Shown here: positions 26,263 to 36,545 of the stretch, piece after piece
Layout: every line of letters begins with the position of its first letter
How positions within the stretch are numbered: position 1 is the first letter of the stretch
Assembly: GCA_002292285.1 (NCBI GenBank)
Contig: DBBP01000036.1
Location: 1 to 51,524, forward strand
Source: Proteobacteria bacterium UBA981
Lineage (GTDB): Bacteria > Pseudomonadota > Gammaproteobacteria > Ga0077536
Direction: 5' to 3'
Length of the DNA stretch: 51,524 nt
The notes under the pieces: model-generated
Told to the model about the DNA's origin: nothing
Seen by the model: only the letters and a program-made list of their open reading frames with translations
The model's database searches: none
Position numbers and translations under genes: made by a program

Positions 26263-27726
26263 ATGCGCGTCGCTGACGACGGTTTGACATTCGACGATGT
26301 CCTGCTCATCCCCGATTACTCAGAAGTTCTGCCTCGGGAAGCCGATTTACGCTCTTTGTTAACTCGTGATATCGAATTGAAAGTGCCGCTTCTGTCCGCC
26401 GCAATGGACACGGTTACCGAAGCTCGTCTGGCCATCGCTTTGGCTCAGGATGGCGGGATCGGCATCATCCACAAGAACATGAGCCTCGAGGATCAGTCCC
26501 AGCAAGTCCGGCAGGTCAAGAAATTCGAGAGTGGCGTGATTCGAGATCCCATCACCACCACGCCCGAAACGGGTATCGGCGAGGTTTTGGCGCTAACCCG
26601 GGCGCAAGGGATTTCCGGCGTACCAGTAGTCGACAATGGCATGCTGGTCGGCATCGTCACGAGCCGGGATCTGCGCTTCGAAAGCCGCTTCGATGCCCCG
26701 GTCAGGGAAATCATGACTCCGAAGGAACGCTTAATTACCGTCGGTGAGAATGCAGAAAAGGACGAAATTATCTCGTTGCTGCATGTCAACCGTATCGAGA
26801 AAGTACTGGTCGTCAACGACGCATTCGAATTACGCGGCTTGATCACTGTAAAAGATATTCAAAAGGCAGACGAGTTCCCGAACGCCTGTAAGGACAGCGA
26901 TCAACGGCTGCGCGTCGGCGCGGCGGTCGGCGTGGGCGAAGGGACTCACGAGCGCGTTACCGGCCTAATCGAGGCAGGTGTTGACGCGATTGTGGTCGAC
27001 ACCGCCCATGGCCACTCGCGCGGCGTGATTGAAACCGTGCGCTTGATCAAGGAACAGTATCCGGATGCTCAGGTCATCGGTGGCAATATCGCTACCGGAG
27101 ATGCGGCCGACGCACTGGTCGCGGCCGGGGCTGACGCAGTGAAAGTTGGTATCGGGCCTGGTTCAATCTGCACCACTCGTATCGTGACGGGCATCGGCGT
27201 ACCGCAAATAACGGCTGTCAGTGATGTTGCTGAGCGCCTGAAAAAGCACGGCATCCCACTTATATCCGACGGTGGCGTGCGCTATTCGGGCGATATCGCC
27301 AAGGTACTTGTGGCCGGCGCACACAGCGTCATGATTGGTTCATTGTTTGCCGGTACTGAAGAAGCCCCCGGTGATGTGGAATTGTTTCAGGGGCGCTCCT
27401 ACAAATCCTATCGAGGCATGGGCTCGCTGGGAGCGATGACGCAAAAACATGGTTCGTCCGATCGTTACTTTCAGGAAAGCGACGAAATCGAGAAACTCGT
27501 CCCCGAGGGTATCGAAGGGCGCGTCCCTTACAAGGGCTCGTTAAGCGCGATCATCCACCAGATGACCGGCGGTCTGCGGGCAGCAATGGGCTACACCGGC
27601 TGCCGGGATATCGAAGAGTTTCGTTCCAAGCCGAAGTTTCTGCGGGTAACTGCCGCCGGGGTTCGCGAAAGTCATGCACACGATGTGCAGATCACAAAAG
27701 AAGCGCCTAACTATCGTCTCGACTAG
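26263..27726 (+). CDS. guaB: IMP dehydrogenase
   Basis: GuaB (487 aa) oxidises IMP to XMP with NAD+, the committed step to GMP. The TIM-barrel is interrupted by two CBS domains at about residues 93-202. The catalytic loop is GPGSICTTRIVTG with Cys303. The flap region MGSLGAMTQKHGSSDRYFQ and the C-terminal EGRVPYKGSL are intact. It is followed after 48 bases by guaA, so both GMP-forming steps are in one operon. Confidence 0.98.
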   Translation: MRVADDGLTFDDVLLIPDYSEVLPREADLRSLLTRDIELKVPLLSAAMDTVTEARLAIALAQDGGIGIIHKNMSLEDQSQQVRQVKKFESGVIRDPITTTPETGIGEVLALTRAQGISGVPVVDNGMLVGIVTSRDLRFESRFDAPVREIMTPKERLITVGENAEKDEIISLLHVNRIEKVLVVNDAFELRGLITVKDIQKADEFPNACKDSDQRLRVGAAVGVGEGTHERVTGLIEAGVDAIVVDTAHGHSRGVIETVRLIKEQYPDAQVIGGNIATGDAADALVAAGADAVKVGIGPGSICTTRIVTGIGVPQITAVSDVAERLKKHGIPLISDGGVRYSGDIAKVLVAGAHSVMIGSLFAGTEEAPGDVELFQGRSYKSYRGMGSLGAMTQKHGSSDRYFQESDEIEKLVPEGIEGRVPYKGSLSAIIHQMTGGLRAAMGYTGCRDIEEFRSKPKFLRVTAAGVRESHAHDVQITKEAPNYRLD

Positions 27727-27774
27727 CGCGTAGGGCGACGGTTCACGGCCACGTAATCCGGCGACATTTTCACT

Positions 27775-29358
<1,584 letters not shown>

Positions 29359-29384
29359 TGGCTCCAATGTCAGGGCACTGAGTG

Positions 29385-29861
29385 ATGACTGCCATGCCGA
29401 CTTCAACAGCGCGGGGCGATCTGCGCTGGATGCAAATGGCGATTGCACAAGCGCACGAAGCTGAGCGAATAGGCGAAGTGCCAGTCGGGGCGATTGTTGT
29501 TGTTGATAATGAAGCGGTCGGGTTAGGCCACAATCGCTGCATTGCCAATCATGATCCGACCGCCCATGCCGAAATCGAGGCGATTCGCTACGCGTGCCTT
29601 GCGACCAGTAATTACCGTTTGTCCGGAGCGACTTTGTACGTCACGCTCGAGCCTTGTGCCATGTGCGCCGGCGCCATCGTTCACAGCCGCATCACGCGAG
29701 TCGTATTCGGTACCACGGACCCACGCGCTGGCGCGGCTGGCAGCGTGATGAACGTGCTGCAACACGCGGAACTCAATCATCGCGCTGACGTTATGGGCGG
29801 CGTTGCCCAGGAAGATTGCGCGCGGCTTCTGAAAGATTTTTTCAAGCGCAGGCGGAGGTGA
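29385..29861 (+). CDS. tadA: tRNA-specific adenosine deaminase
   Basis: TadA converts A34 to inosine in tRNA-Arg(ACG), allowing it to read CGU, CGC and CGA. The zinc motif is complete: HAEIEA (His ligand and proton-shuttle Glu) and PCAMCAGA (two Cys ligands). From ATG 29385 the product is 158 aa. GTG 29382 and ATG 29394 are also in frame and no ribosome site decides. The long C-terminal tail ends in a basic stretch (FFKRRRR). A strong GGAGG inside its last codons serves pncC. Confidence 0.95.
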   Translation: MTAMPTSTARGDLRWMQMAIAQAHEAERIGEVPVGAIVVVDNEAVGLGHNRCIANHDPTAHAEIEAIRYACLATSNYRLSGATLYVTLEPCAMCAGAIVHSRITRVVFGTTDPRAGAAGSVMNVLQHAELNHRADVMGGVAQEDCARLLKDFFKRRRR

Positions 29862-29866
29862 CCGAG

Positions 29867-30364
29867 ATGCCAGCACCATCACAAGAGCAGCTCGAGCAGC
29901 TGGCTCGCGAATTGGGCGATTCGCTCGCTGAGCGTGGCTGGCTCATGTCGACCGCAGAATCCTGCACTGGCGGCTGGATTGCGCAATGTATGACAGCGAT
30001 AGCTGGCAGTTCGGGTTGGTTCGAAGCGGGCATCGTGAGTTACTCGAACGCCGCCAAAATGAACTTTCTGAACGTCAACCCTATGACATTGGAGCGGCAC
30101 GGTGCGGTCAGCGGCGAGACGGCCAGCGAGATGGTCGCAGGCGCTCGCACGGCGACCCACACTGATGTTGCGGTTGCGGTCACCGGCGTCGCCGGGCCTG
30201 GCGGTGGAACGGATGAAAAACCAGTCGGTTTAGTCTGGTTTGGTTTTTCGGTCGGCGCCCAACCGGTGCAGGCTATCGCCCAGCATTTCCCCGGCGAACG
30301 GCGTGAAATTCGGGCAAGGACCGTCGAATTCGCCCTACAGGAACTTATTCGAGCCTTATCCTGA
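29867..30364 (+). CDS. pncC: nicotinamide-nucleotide amidase (CinA C-terminal domain type)
   Basis: This 165-aa protein matches the C-terminal CinA domain alone, which deamidates NMN to nicotinic acid mononucleotide for NAD recycling. Landmarks are STAESCTGGWIAQ with the catalytic Ser, VSYSNAAKMNFL, the VSGETASEM segment, and AVTGVAGPGGGTDEKPVG. ATG 29867 is chosen because GGAGG lies about nine bases upstream, inside the tadA end. Longer readings run into tadA. It sits just upstream of recA, as cinA often does in bacteria. Confidence 0.93.
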   Translation: MPAPSQEQLEQLARELGDSLAERGWLMSTAESCTGGWIAQCMTAIAGSSGWFEAGIVSYSNAAKMNFLNVNPMTLERHGAVSGETASEMVAGARTATHTDVAVAVTGVAGPGGGTDEKPVGLVWFGFSVGAQPVQAIAQHFPGERREIRARTVEFALQELIRALS

Positions 30365-30490
30365 GGTATTTTCGTCAGCACTTGGTTTCTCGCTTGCGGC
30401 CTGACACGCCCTTTTTCTCGGATTCGCCGGGCAGTTCCCCGGAGCCGCCTGACTGACCGTCGACGACGAACTTTTTCTCGTTTCGCATAC

Positions 30491-30530
30491 CCGATTAGCG
30501 ATTAAATCGGACCCGCACTTATGCGATAAT
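30491..30530 (+). promoter_or_regulatory. recA promoter region with 20-bp inverted repeat
   Basis: CCGATT (30491-30496), eight bases, then AATCGG (30505-30510) form a perfect 6-8-6 inverted repeat. A candidate -10, GATAAT, lies at 30525-30530. The -35 position at 17-base spacing (30502-30507, TTAAAT) is poor and overlaps the repeat. Neither CTGT nor ACAG occurs anywhere in 30365-30578, so a standard gammaproteobacterial LexA box is absent. The repeat has operator-like geometry, but its binding protein is unknown. Confidence 0.45.
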
Positions 30531-30578
30531 TCCGCGCTTAGATGACCTCTGAAATTACCCCACGAAAGGACATGAATT

Positions 30579-31628
30579 ATGGATGAAAACAAGCAAAAGG
30601 CGCTAGGAGCGGCGCTGTCCCAGATCGAAAAGCAATTCGGTACCGGGTCAATCATGCGTATGGGCGATGGCGGAGCGATGCCAGACATCGACGTTGTCTC
30701 GACAGGCTCGCTGACACTGGACATCGCACTCGGCGTAGGCGGCATGCCGCGCGGCCGGGTGGTGGAAATTTTCGGCCCGGAATCGTCGGGTAAAACGACC
30801 TTGACCCTGCACGTTGTCGCCGAAATTCAAAAACTCGGCGGAACCGCGGCATTTATCGACGCAGAACACGCGCTCGATCCACAGTACGCCGAACGGCTTG
30901 GCGTTGACGTCGAAGAATTACTGGTGTCTCAGCCGGATACCGGTGAGCAGGCGCTGGAAATTACCGATATGTTGGTTCGATCAGGTGCGGTTAGCGTAGT
31001 GGTCGTTGATTCCGTCGCGGCGCTTACGCCGAAAGCCGAGATTGAAGGCGACATGGGCGACCATCACGTCGGTTTACAGGCGCGTTTGATGTCGCAGGCG
31101 CTGCGCAAATTGACGGGCAACATCAAACGCTCCAACACCCTGGTCATATTCATCAACCAGATTCGTATGAAGATTGGTGTGATGTTTGGCAGCCCCGAAA
31201 CCACGACCGGCGGGAACGCGCTCAAGTTTTATTCCTCAGTGCGACTCGATATCCGGCGCATCGGTTCGTTGAAACGAGGCGACGAAGTGATCGGAAACGA
31301 AACCCGCGTCAAAGTGGTTAAAAACAAAGTCGCTCCGCCATTCAAACAGGCAAATTTCGACATTCTTTACAACGAAGGCATCTCTCGCGAAAGCGAGCTC
31401 ATCGAACTTGGTGTTGAGAATAACTTGGTTGAAAAAACTGGCGCCTGGTACAGCTATAAGGGAGACCGGCTGGGGCAGGGCAAAGAGAACGTTCGTCAGC
31501 ACTTCAAAGAGAATCCTGAATTGGCCGCCGAACTCGAGGCGTCGCTACGGGAATTGATCATCCCGACCAAGGAGCAAAAAGCTGAAGGCGCGGCGGTCGA
31601 CGAAGATGTCGAGGAGGCGTCAGCCTGA
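30579..31628 (+). CDS. recA: RecA recombinase
   Basis: RecA (349 aa) forms filaments on single-stranded DNA for strand exchange and LexA cleavage. Walker A is GPESSGKT at 66-73, as in E. coli. The QPDTGEQALEI segment, the L1 region GDHHVGLQARLMSQALRKLTG and the L2 GVMFGSPETTTGGNALKFYSS are complete. AAAGGA lies eight bases before the ATG. The acidic C-terminal tail (AVDEDVEEAS) is typical and restrains activity. Its GAGGAGG codons form the ribosome site of recX. Confidence 0.99.
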   Translation: MDENKQKALGAALSQIEKQFGTGSIMRMGDGGAMPDIDVVSTGSLTLDIALGVGGMPRGRVVEIFGPESSGKTTLTLHVVAEIQKLGGTAAFIDAEHALDPQYAERLGVDVEELLVSQPDTGEQALEITDMLVRSGAVSVVVVDSVAALTPKAEIEGDMGDHHVGLQARLMSQALRKLTGNIKRSNTLVIFINQIRMKIGVMFGSPETTTGGNALKFYSSVRLDIRRIGSLKRGDEVIGNETRVKVVKNKVAPPFKQANFDILYNEGISRESELIELGVENNLVEKTGAWYSYKGDRLGQGKENVRQHFKENPELAAELEASLRELIIPTKEQKAEGAAVDEDVEEASA

Positions 31629-32089
31629 GAGACGACGTCAAACGCAGCGCGCGGGAAATCGCGATAGCAGCGTTGGCTCGTCGAGAGCACAGTCGCTACG
31701 AGCTCGAGCAAAAGTTAGCCGGGCGCGAGCTGGAACCGGTAGAAATTGCGACGGCTCTCGACGCACTCGCGCAAGCGGGTTATCAGGACGATCAACGATT
31801 TGCCGAAGCGTATGTTCGTTACCGCGGACGTAGCGGTTTCGGCCCCCGTCGCGTTGCGCAAGAATTGCAGCAGCGTGGCGTAGACCAGGCTCTGGCCAGG
31901 CAAGCACTGACTACGCAGGAGCTTGACTGGTTCGAACTGGCTGGTGACGTTCAGTACAAGAAATTCCGCGGCGCGCCGACATCTTTTGCCGAACGCGCGC
32001 GCCAAACTCGATTTTTGCAATACCGCGGATTCGATGGCGAACACATTCGATACGCACTGGAAAACGCAGCAGGCGATGAAAACAACTGA
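31625..32089 (+). CDS. recX: RecA regulatory protein RecX (probable CUG start)
   Basis: RecX (154 aa here) binds RecA filaments and limits their growth. I start it at CTG 31625: GAGGAGG at 31611-31617 lies seven bases upstream, and the codon overlaps the recA stop as CTGA, like an ATGA junction. This gives RDDVKRSAREIAIAALARREHS, matching the RecX N-terminus. The first standard start (TTG 31673) would cut into the first helix at ARREHS. The three tandem helical repeats are seen (LARREHSRYELEQKL, YVRYRGRSGFGPRRVAQEL, FLQYRGFDGEHIRYAL). The end overlaps alaS by 14 bases. Confidence 0.9.
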   Translation: MRDDVKRSAREIAIAALARREHSRYELEQKLAGRELEPVEIATALDALAQAGYQDDQRFAEAYVRYRGRSGFGPRRVAQELQQRGVDQALARQALTTQELDWFELAGDVQYKKFRGAPTSFAERARQTRFLQYRGFDGEHIRYALENAAGDENN

Positions 32090-34694
32090 AATTCGTCAGG
32101 CTTTTCTAAGCTACTTTGAAGAGCACGGGCACCGGGCGGTAGAGAGCAGTTCGCTCGTCCCCGGCTCCGATCCGTCGTTGTTGTTTACCAACGCCGGTAT
32201 GGTTCAGTTCAAAGATGTATTCCTCGGTTTGGAGGATCCCGGGTTTCGACGCGCCACGTCTTCGCAGCGTTGTGTCCGTGCCGGGGGCAAGCACAATGAC
32301 CTCGACAATGTCGGCTATACCGCTCGCCACCATACGTTTTTTGAAATGCTTGGTAACTTCAGCTTCGGCGAGTATTTCAAGCGCGAAGCGATCGGATTTG
32401 CCTGGACGCTACTTACCGAACGTCTTCAGTTACCGGCTGAGAGATTGTGGATCACGGTCTACGAGGACGACGATGAAGCCGCTGCAATCTGGCTGGATGA
32501 GATCGGCGTAAGCCCGGAAAGATTCTCCCGCTGCGGCGAGAAGGACAATTTCTGGACCATGGGTGAGACCGGACCGTGTGGACCCTGTTCAGAAATATTT
32601 TATGACCATGGTCCGGAGATCCCGGGAGGGCCGCCCGGCAGCCCTGATGCTGATGGCGACCGTTACATCGAGATATGGAATCTTGTATTCATGCAATACG
32701 AGCGTTCAGCCGATGGTGAGTTAAAACCGATTCCGCGCCCGTCTGTTGATACTGGCATGGGGCTCGAGCGACTCGCAGCGGTTTTGCAGGGCGTGCACGA
32801 TAATTACGACATCGATTTGTTTCAGAACCTGCTGCGCGCCGTTGCTGAGGAGGTCACAGGTCCAGTCACCGAGCCGGCCTCGCTGAGAGTTATCGCAGAC
32901 CACATTCGTTCGTGTGCTTTCCTGGTACTCGATGGCGTTACGCCGTCGAATGAAGGCCGCGGCTATGTACTACGAAGAATTATTCGACGAGCACTACGAC
33001 ACGGGCACAAGTTAGGTATAGAACGAGCGTTCTTTCATCGCTTAGTGGCACCATTGGCCGCGGAAATGGGCGATGCCTATCCCCGTTTGTGTGAGCGCGC
33101 TGTCATGATTGCCGAGACGCTTGAGCTCGAGGAGGCGCGCTTCGCGGAAACGCTGCACCAGGGCATGCACATACTGGAAGCTGCGATTGGGCAACTATCG
33201 GACAGGACTATCCCGGGCGACGTTGTCTTTCAGCTCTACGACACCTACGGTTTTCCATTCGATCTCACTGCCGATATCGCAAGAGAGCGCAATCTCTCCC
33301 TCGACAGTGCAGGATTCGAAGACGCCATGGAGGCCCAACGCCAGCGCGCGCGCGCTGCGAGTCAGTTTGGCGGCGCCGACACAGCGAATTCTATCAGCGC
33401 TGACGCGCTCGTCGGACTTGGCCACGCGCAGGAGTTTACTGGCTACGACTGTAACGAGGATGAGGCCTCAGTGCTGGGGATCTTCGTCGAGGGTGAACCC
33501 TGCGAGGTTCTCAATGCAGGTTCAAGTGGGACCGTGGTACTCGATCGCACACCGTTTTATGCCGAGTCCGGCGGGCAGGTCGGTGATCAAGGTCAGATCA
33601 CATTTTCAGGTGGGAAATTCAAAGTCCACGATACGCGCAAGCAAGGTGGCTTGTTTTTGCACTTGGGCGAACTTCAGTCAGGCCGTCTCGCGAATGATGA
33701 CCGAGTGAGACCGGCAGTTGATGGCGAGCGCCGTCAGGCAACGAAGAACAATCATTCAGCCACACACCTGATGCATGCTGCTTTACGAGAGTTACTCGGA
33801 GCCCACGTCGAACAAAAGGGGTCACTTGTCGACCCGGACAAACTGCGTTTCGATTTCTCTCATACAGCGCCGCTCACAACCGAACAGATCGTTGAAGTGG
33901 AAACGCGGGTGAATCATGCGATTCGCGACAACGTTGCTGTTGAAGCGCAGGTCATGCCCTATAAAGAGGCGCTCGAATCTGGCGCAATGGCACTGTTCGG
34001 CGAAAAGTACGGCGATGTTGTGCGCGTACTAAGCATGGGGGCGCACTCCGTAGAACTGTGCGGCGGCACGCACGTCGAAAGAACGGGCGACATCGGTGCG
34101 TTCAAGATTATTTCCGAGTCCGGCGTTGCGTCAGGCGTGCGCCGTATTGAAGCCATCACGGGTGTTGCCGTCGTTGCCTACATGGCCGAGACCCAGGCAA
34201 CTTTCGAACGTCTCGCGAACCTCGTCCGATCGGGTGGCGCGGATCTAGAGAATAAAGTCGCTCATCTGCTGGAGCGTAATCGTACGCTTGAGAAAGAGTT
34301 GCAGGAGCTACGCGGCCGCCTGGCCGGTCAATCAGGTCGTGATATTGCTGATGCCGCGCGCGAGATCGGCGGCGCCATGGTTTTGGCTGAGCAGATTGAT
34401 GGTGCGGACATAGAGACCTTGCGTACGACCTGCGATCGCTTGAAGGATAAATTTGAATGCGCGGTCATTGTGTTGGCCACTATCGAAGACGACAAAGTTC
34501 GCCTGGTGAGTGGGGTGACGAAGAATCTCACCGACCGCGCACATGCCGGCAAACTGGTTAGTTTCGTCGCTGAACAAGTCGGAGGAAAAGGCGGCGGACG
34601 CCCAGATATGGCTCAGGCTGGCGGCAATGATCCGTCGCAACTTGAAACGGCACTTAGCTCAGTCTACGACTGGGCTACGGAACAATTGGTTTGA
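32076..34694 (+). CDS. alaS: alanyl-tRNA synthetase
   Basis: AlaRS (872 aa) charges tRNA-Ala. The class II catalytic core starts MKTTEIRQAFLSYFEEHGH, with SSLVPGSDPSLLFTNAGM and the GKHNDLDNVGYTARHHTFFEM motif. The editing domain has the zinc-binding HSATHLMHAAL and CGGTHVERTGD motifs, followed by the C-Ala oligomerisation domain. ATG 32076 lies within the recX end; the frame is open further upstream but without family similarity. Length is close to E. coli (876 aa). Confidence 0.98.
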   Translation: MKTTEIRQAFLSYFEEHGHRAVESSSLVPGSDPSLLFTNAGMVQFKDVFLGLEDPGFRRATSSQRCVRAGGKHNDLDNVGYTARHHTFFEMLGNFSFGEYFKREAIGFAWTLLTERLQLPAERLWITVYEDDDEAAAIWLDEIGVSPERFSRCGEKDNFWTMGETGPCGPCSEIFYDHGPEIPGGPPGSPDADGDRYIEIWNLVFMQYERSADGELKPIPRPSVDTGMGLERLAAVLQGVHDNYDIDLFQNLLRAVAEEVTGPVTEPASLRVIADHIRSCAFLVLDGVTPSNEGRGYVLRRIIRRALRHGHKLGIERAFFHRLVAPLAAEMGDAYPRLCERAVMIAETLELEEARFAETLHQGMHILEAAIGQLSDRTIPGDVVFQLYDTYGFPFDLTADIARERNLSLDSAGFEDAMEAQRQRARAASQFGGADTANSISADALVGLGHAQEFTGYDCNEDEASVLGIFVEGEPCEVLNAGSSGTVVLDRTPFYAESGGQVGDQGQITFSGGKFKVHDTRKQGGLFLHLGELQSGRLANDDRVRPAVDGERRQATKNNHSATHLMHAALRELLGAHVEQKGSLVDPDKLRFDFSHTAPLTTEQIVEVETRVNHAIRDNVAVEAQVMPYKEALESGAMALFGEKYGDVVRVLSMGAHSVELCGGTHVERTGDIGAFKIISESGVASGVRRIEAITGVAVVAYMAETQATFERLANLVRSGGADLENKVAHLLERNRTLEKELQELRGRLAGQSGRDIADAAREIGGAMVLAEQIDGADIETLRTTCDRLKDKFECAVIVLATIEDDKVRLVSGVTKNLTDRAHAGKLVSFVAEQVGGKGGGRPDMAQAGGNDPSQLETALSSVYDWATEQLV

Positions 34695-34761
34695 GTATCA
34701 ATGGTGAGTTCGCGTTCGTGACCGACGGATGCGGCTGTAGATTTAAGCAATTCAGCAAACT

Positions 34762-35991
34762 ATGAAAATCGTCGTGCAGAAATTTGGCGGCACTTCGGTG
34801 GCAGATACCGAACGCATTTCCGCCATCGCAGAACGCATCGCCGCGACTTGTGCGGATGGGTACAGCGTGGTCGTCGTTGTCTCTGCCATGGCGGGCGAAA
34901 CCGATCGGCTGTTGACTCTGGCAAAGGCTTTTGCCGAACAGCCCCGTGGCCGCGAACTTGACGTGTTGTTGTCTACCGGTGAGCAAGTCACTATCGCGCT
35001 CCTGGCGATGGCTTTAAATAAAATTGGCATGTCTGCAGTGTCTTATACCGGCTCGCAGGTGCAGATTCTCACCGACAAAGTGCACAATAAGGCGCGCATC
35101 GTACGGATTGACGACGCCAATGTTCTGGGCGATTTGGAGCGTGGCCGGGTGGTTGTCGTGGCAGGGTTTCAGGGCGTTGACGAGGCCGGCAACATCACGA
35201 CGCTTGGCCGCGGCGGCTCGGATACCACCGCAGTGGCATTGGCTGCAGCGCTGAAGGCTGATGAATGCCAGATCTACACTGATGTAGACGGCGTTTACAC
35301 CACCGACCCCAGAATCGTCCCGGAAGCACGCCGACTTGAGCGTGTCACCTATGAAGAGATGCTTGAGATGGCGAGTCTGGGTGCGAAAGTCCTGCAGATT
35401 CGTTCGGTAGAATTTGCCAGCAAGTACAAGGTTAATTTGCGCGTCTTGTCTTCATTCGAGTCTGGCCAGGGGACGCTGATAACGGCAGAGGAAAACATCA
35501 TGGAACAAGCCCTGATTTCGGGTGTGACACTCAACAGGGACGAAGCCCAATTGGTGCTAACGGGTGTGCCAGATCGGCCGGGCGTCGCCAGCAATATTCT
35601 CGGCCCGGTTGCGGCTGCGAATATCGAAGTGGACATGATCCTGCAGAACACAGGCGCCGATGGTGCGACGGACTTCACCTTTACAGTACACCGAAATGAT
35701 TATGATCAAGCGCTGGAGATCCTGGAACGCCTGGCGATAGAGATGAACGCGCGCGGCGTAACGGGCGACAAGACGATTGTGAAGATTTCAATCGTCGGTG
35801 TTGGTATGCGTTCGCACGCCGGTATTGCGGCACGGATGTTTCGCGCGCTGGCTGACGAATCCATCAATATCCGCATGATTTCGACCTCTGAGATTAAAAT
35901 ATCAGTGGTCGTAGACGAGAAGTATTCGGAGTTAGGCGTGCGCTCGCTACATAGTGAGTTCGGACTCGAGAACGAGCTGGAATCCAATTGA
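34762..35991 (+). CDS. lysC: aspartate kinase
   Basis: LysC (409 aa) phosphorylates aspartate at the head of lysine, threonine, methionine and diaminopimelate synthesis. The kinase domain begins VVQKFGGTSVAD and contains GRGGSDTTAVALAAAL and IYTDVDGVYTTDPRI. Two C-terminal ACT domains (ALISGVTLNRDEAQLVLTGV and KISIVGVGMRSHAGIAARMF) give feedback control by lysine/threonine. It lies between alaS and csrA, as in Pseudomonas. The product supplies diaminopimelate for the wall genes elsewhere in the window. Confidence 0.97.
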   Translation: MKIVVQKFGGTSVADTERISAIAERIAATCADGYSVVVVVSAMAGETDRLLTLAKAFAEQPRGRELDVLLSTGEQVTIALLAMALNKIGMSAVSYTGSQVQILTDKVHNKARIVRIDDANVLGDLERGRVVVVAGFQGVDEAGNITTLGRGGSDTTAVALAAALKADECQIYTDVDGVYTTDPRIVPEARRLERVTYEEMLEMASLGAKVLQIRSVEFASKYKVNLRVLSSFESGQGTLITAEENIMEQALISGVTLNRDEAQLVLTGVPDRPGVASNILGPVAAANIEVDMILQNTGADGATDFTFTVHRNDYDQALEILERLAIEMNARGVTGDKTIVKISIVGVGMRSHAGIAARMFRALADESINIRMISTSEIKISVVVDEKYSELGVRSLHSEFGLENELESN

Positions 35992-36045
35992 GATGACAAA
36001 GTGCCTGAAATGGGCTCATTGAGGGCAGATTCGAACCAGCCGGTC

Positions 36046-36051
36046 TATAAT
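36046..36051 (+). promoter_or_regulatory. candidate -10 element upstream of csrA
   Basis: A perfect TATAAT lies at 36046-36051, about 100 bases before csrA. No good -35 is found at 16-18 bases (GGGCAG-type), so it may need an activator or be a chance match. csrA promoters in other gammaproteobacteria are multiple and partly activator- or RpoS-dependent. Confidence 0.35.
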
Positions 36052-36148
36052 GCCGCCGCATCTGGTTGCCGTTTAAACAGGACGTTTACTCAGATTTAAT
36101 TAACAATCACGCTGCGGCTATACGTAGTGTGAATTTTTGGAGGACTGT

Positions 36149-36343
36149 ATGCTGATTCTGACCAGACGGGTTGGTGAAGCGCTTATTATTGGTGACAACG
36201 TCAACGTCACCGTGCTGGGAATCAAAGGGAACCAGGTCCGTATAGGCGTTGATGCGCCGAAGGAAGTTGCGGTACATCGTGAGGAAATTTATCAGCGCAT
36301 CCAGGATGGTGGTGACGAAGAAATCGCGACTACGACGGAGTAG
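36149..36343 (+). CDS. csrA: carbon storage regulator CsrA/RsmA
   Basis: CsrA (64 aa) is an RNA-binding dimer that represses or stabilises target mRNAs by binding GGA motifs. The sequence MLILTRRVGEALIIGD, GIKGNQVRIGVDAPKEVAVHREEIY is the canonical core, including the RNA-contacting Leu4/Arg6 edge and Arg44 region. ATG 36149 has GGAGG five bases upstream. That same GGA could allow autoregulation. It sits between lysC and tRNA-Ser, a common order. Confidence 0.98.
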   Translation: MLILTRRVGEALIIGDNVNVTVLGIKGNQVRIGVDAPKEVAVHREEIYQRIQDGGDEEIATTTE

Positions 36344-36405
36344 ACCGAGAAATTTTCCCCCAACAGGCGGTCGGCGTAGTATTCTAGCGGCCGACAACGA
36401 ACGAT

Positions 36406-36496
36406 GGAGAGGTGGCCGAGTGGCTGAAGGCGCTCCCCTGCTAAGGGAGTATGGGTCAAAAGCCCATCGAGGGTTCGAATCCCTCTCTCTCCGCCA
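36406..36496 (+). tRNA. tRNA-Ser (anticodon GCU)
   Basis: This 91-base cloverleaf has acceptor GGAGAGG pairing with TCTCTCC (one G-T pair), D-arm TGGCCGAGTGGCTGAAGGC, anticodon loop with GCT in CCTGCTAAG, and the long class II variable arm (TATGGGTCAAAAGCCCATC). The T-arm is GAGGGTTCGAATCCCTC, with discriminator G and an encoded CCA at 36494-36496. It reads AGC/AGU codons. Its 3' end forms the left arm of a long inverted repeat described separately. Confidence 0.97.
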
Positions 36497-36545
36497 TATA
36501 AAAAAGGCCCGCAATGCGGGCCTTTTTTATATGGCGGAGAGAGAG
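36483..36545. repeat. 30-bp perfect inverted repeat including the tRNA-Ser 3' end; bidirectional terminator
   Basis: Left arm 36483-36512 and right arm 36516-36545 are perfect inverted copies separated by AAT. The inner part, A6-GGCCCGC-AAT-GCGGGCC-T6 (36500-36528), is a strong intrinsic terminator usable in both directions. The outer part of the left arm is the tRNA 3' end through CCA. The right arm therefore carries an inverted copy of the last 14 tRNA bases, and beyond it TTCGAGCCCTC resembles the inverted T-loop (TTCGAACCCTC). Confidence 0.93.

Noticed and set aside
30430..30445. CCGGG-CAGTTC-CCCGG hairpin after pncC as a terminator
   Set aside because: The stem is short and no T-run follows.
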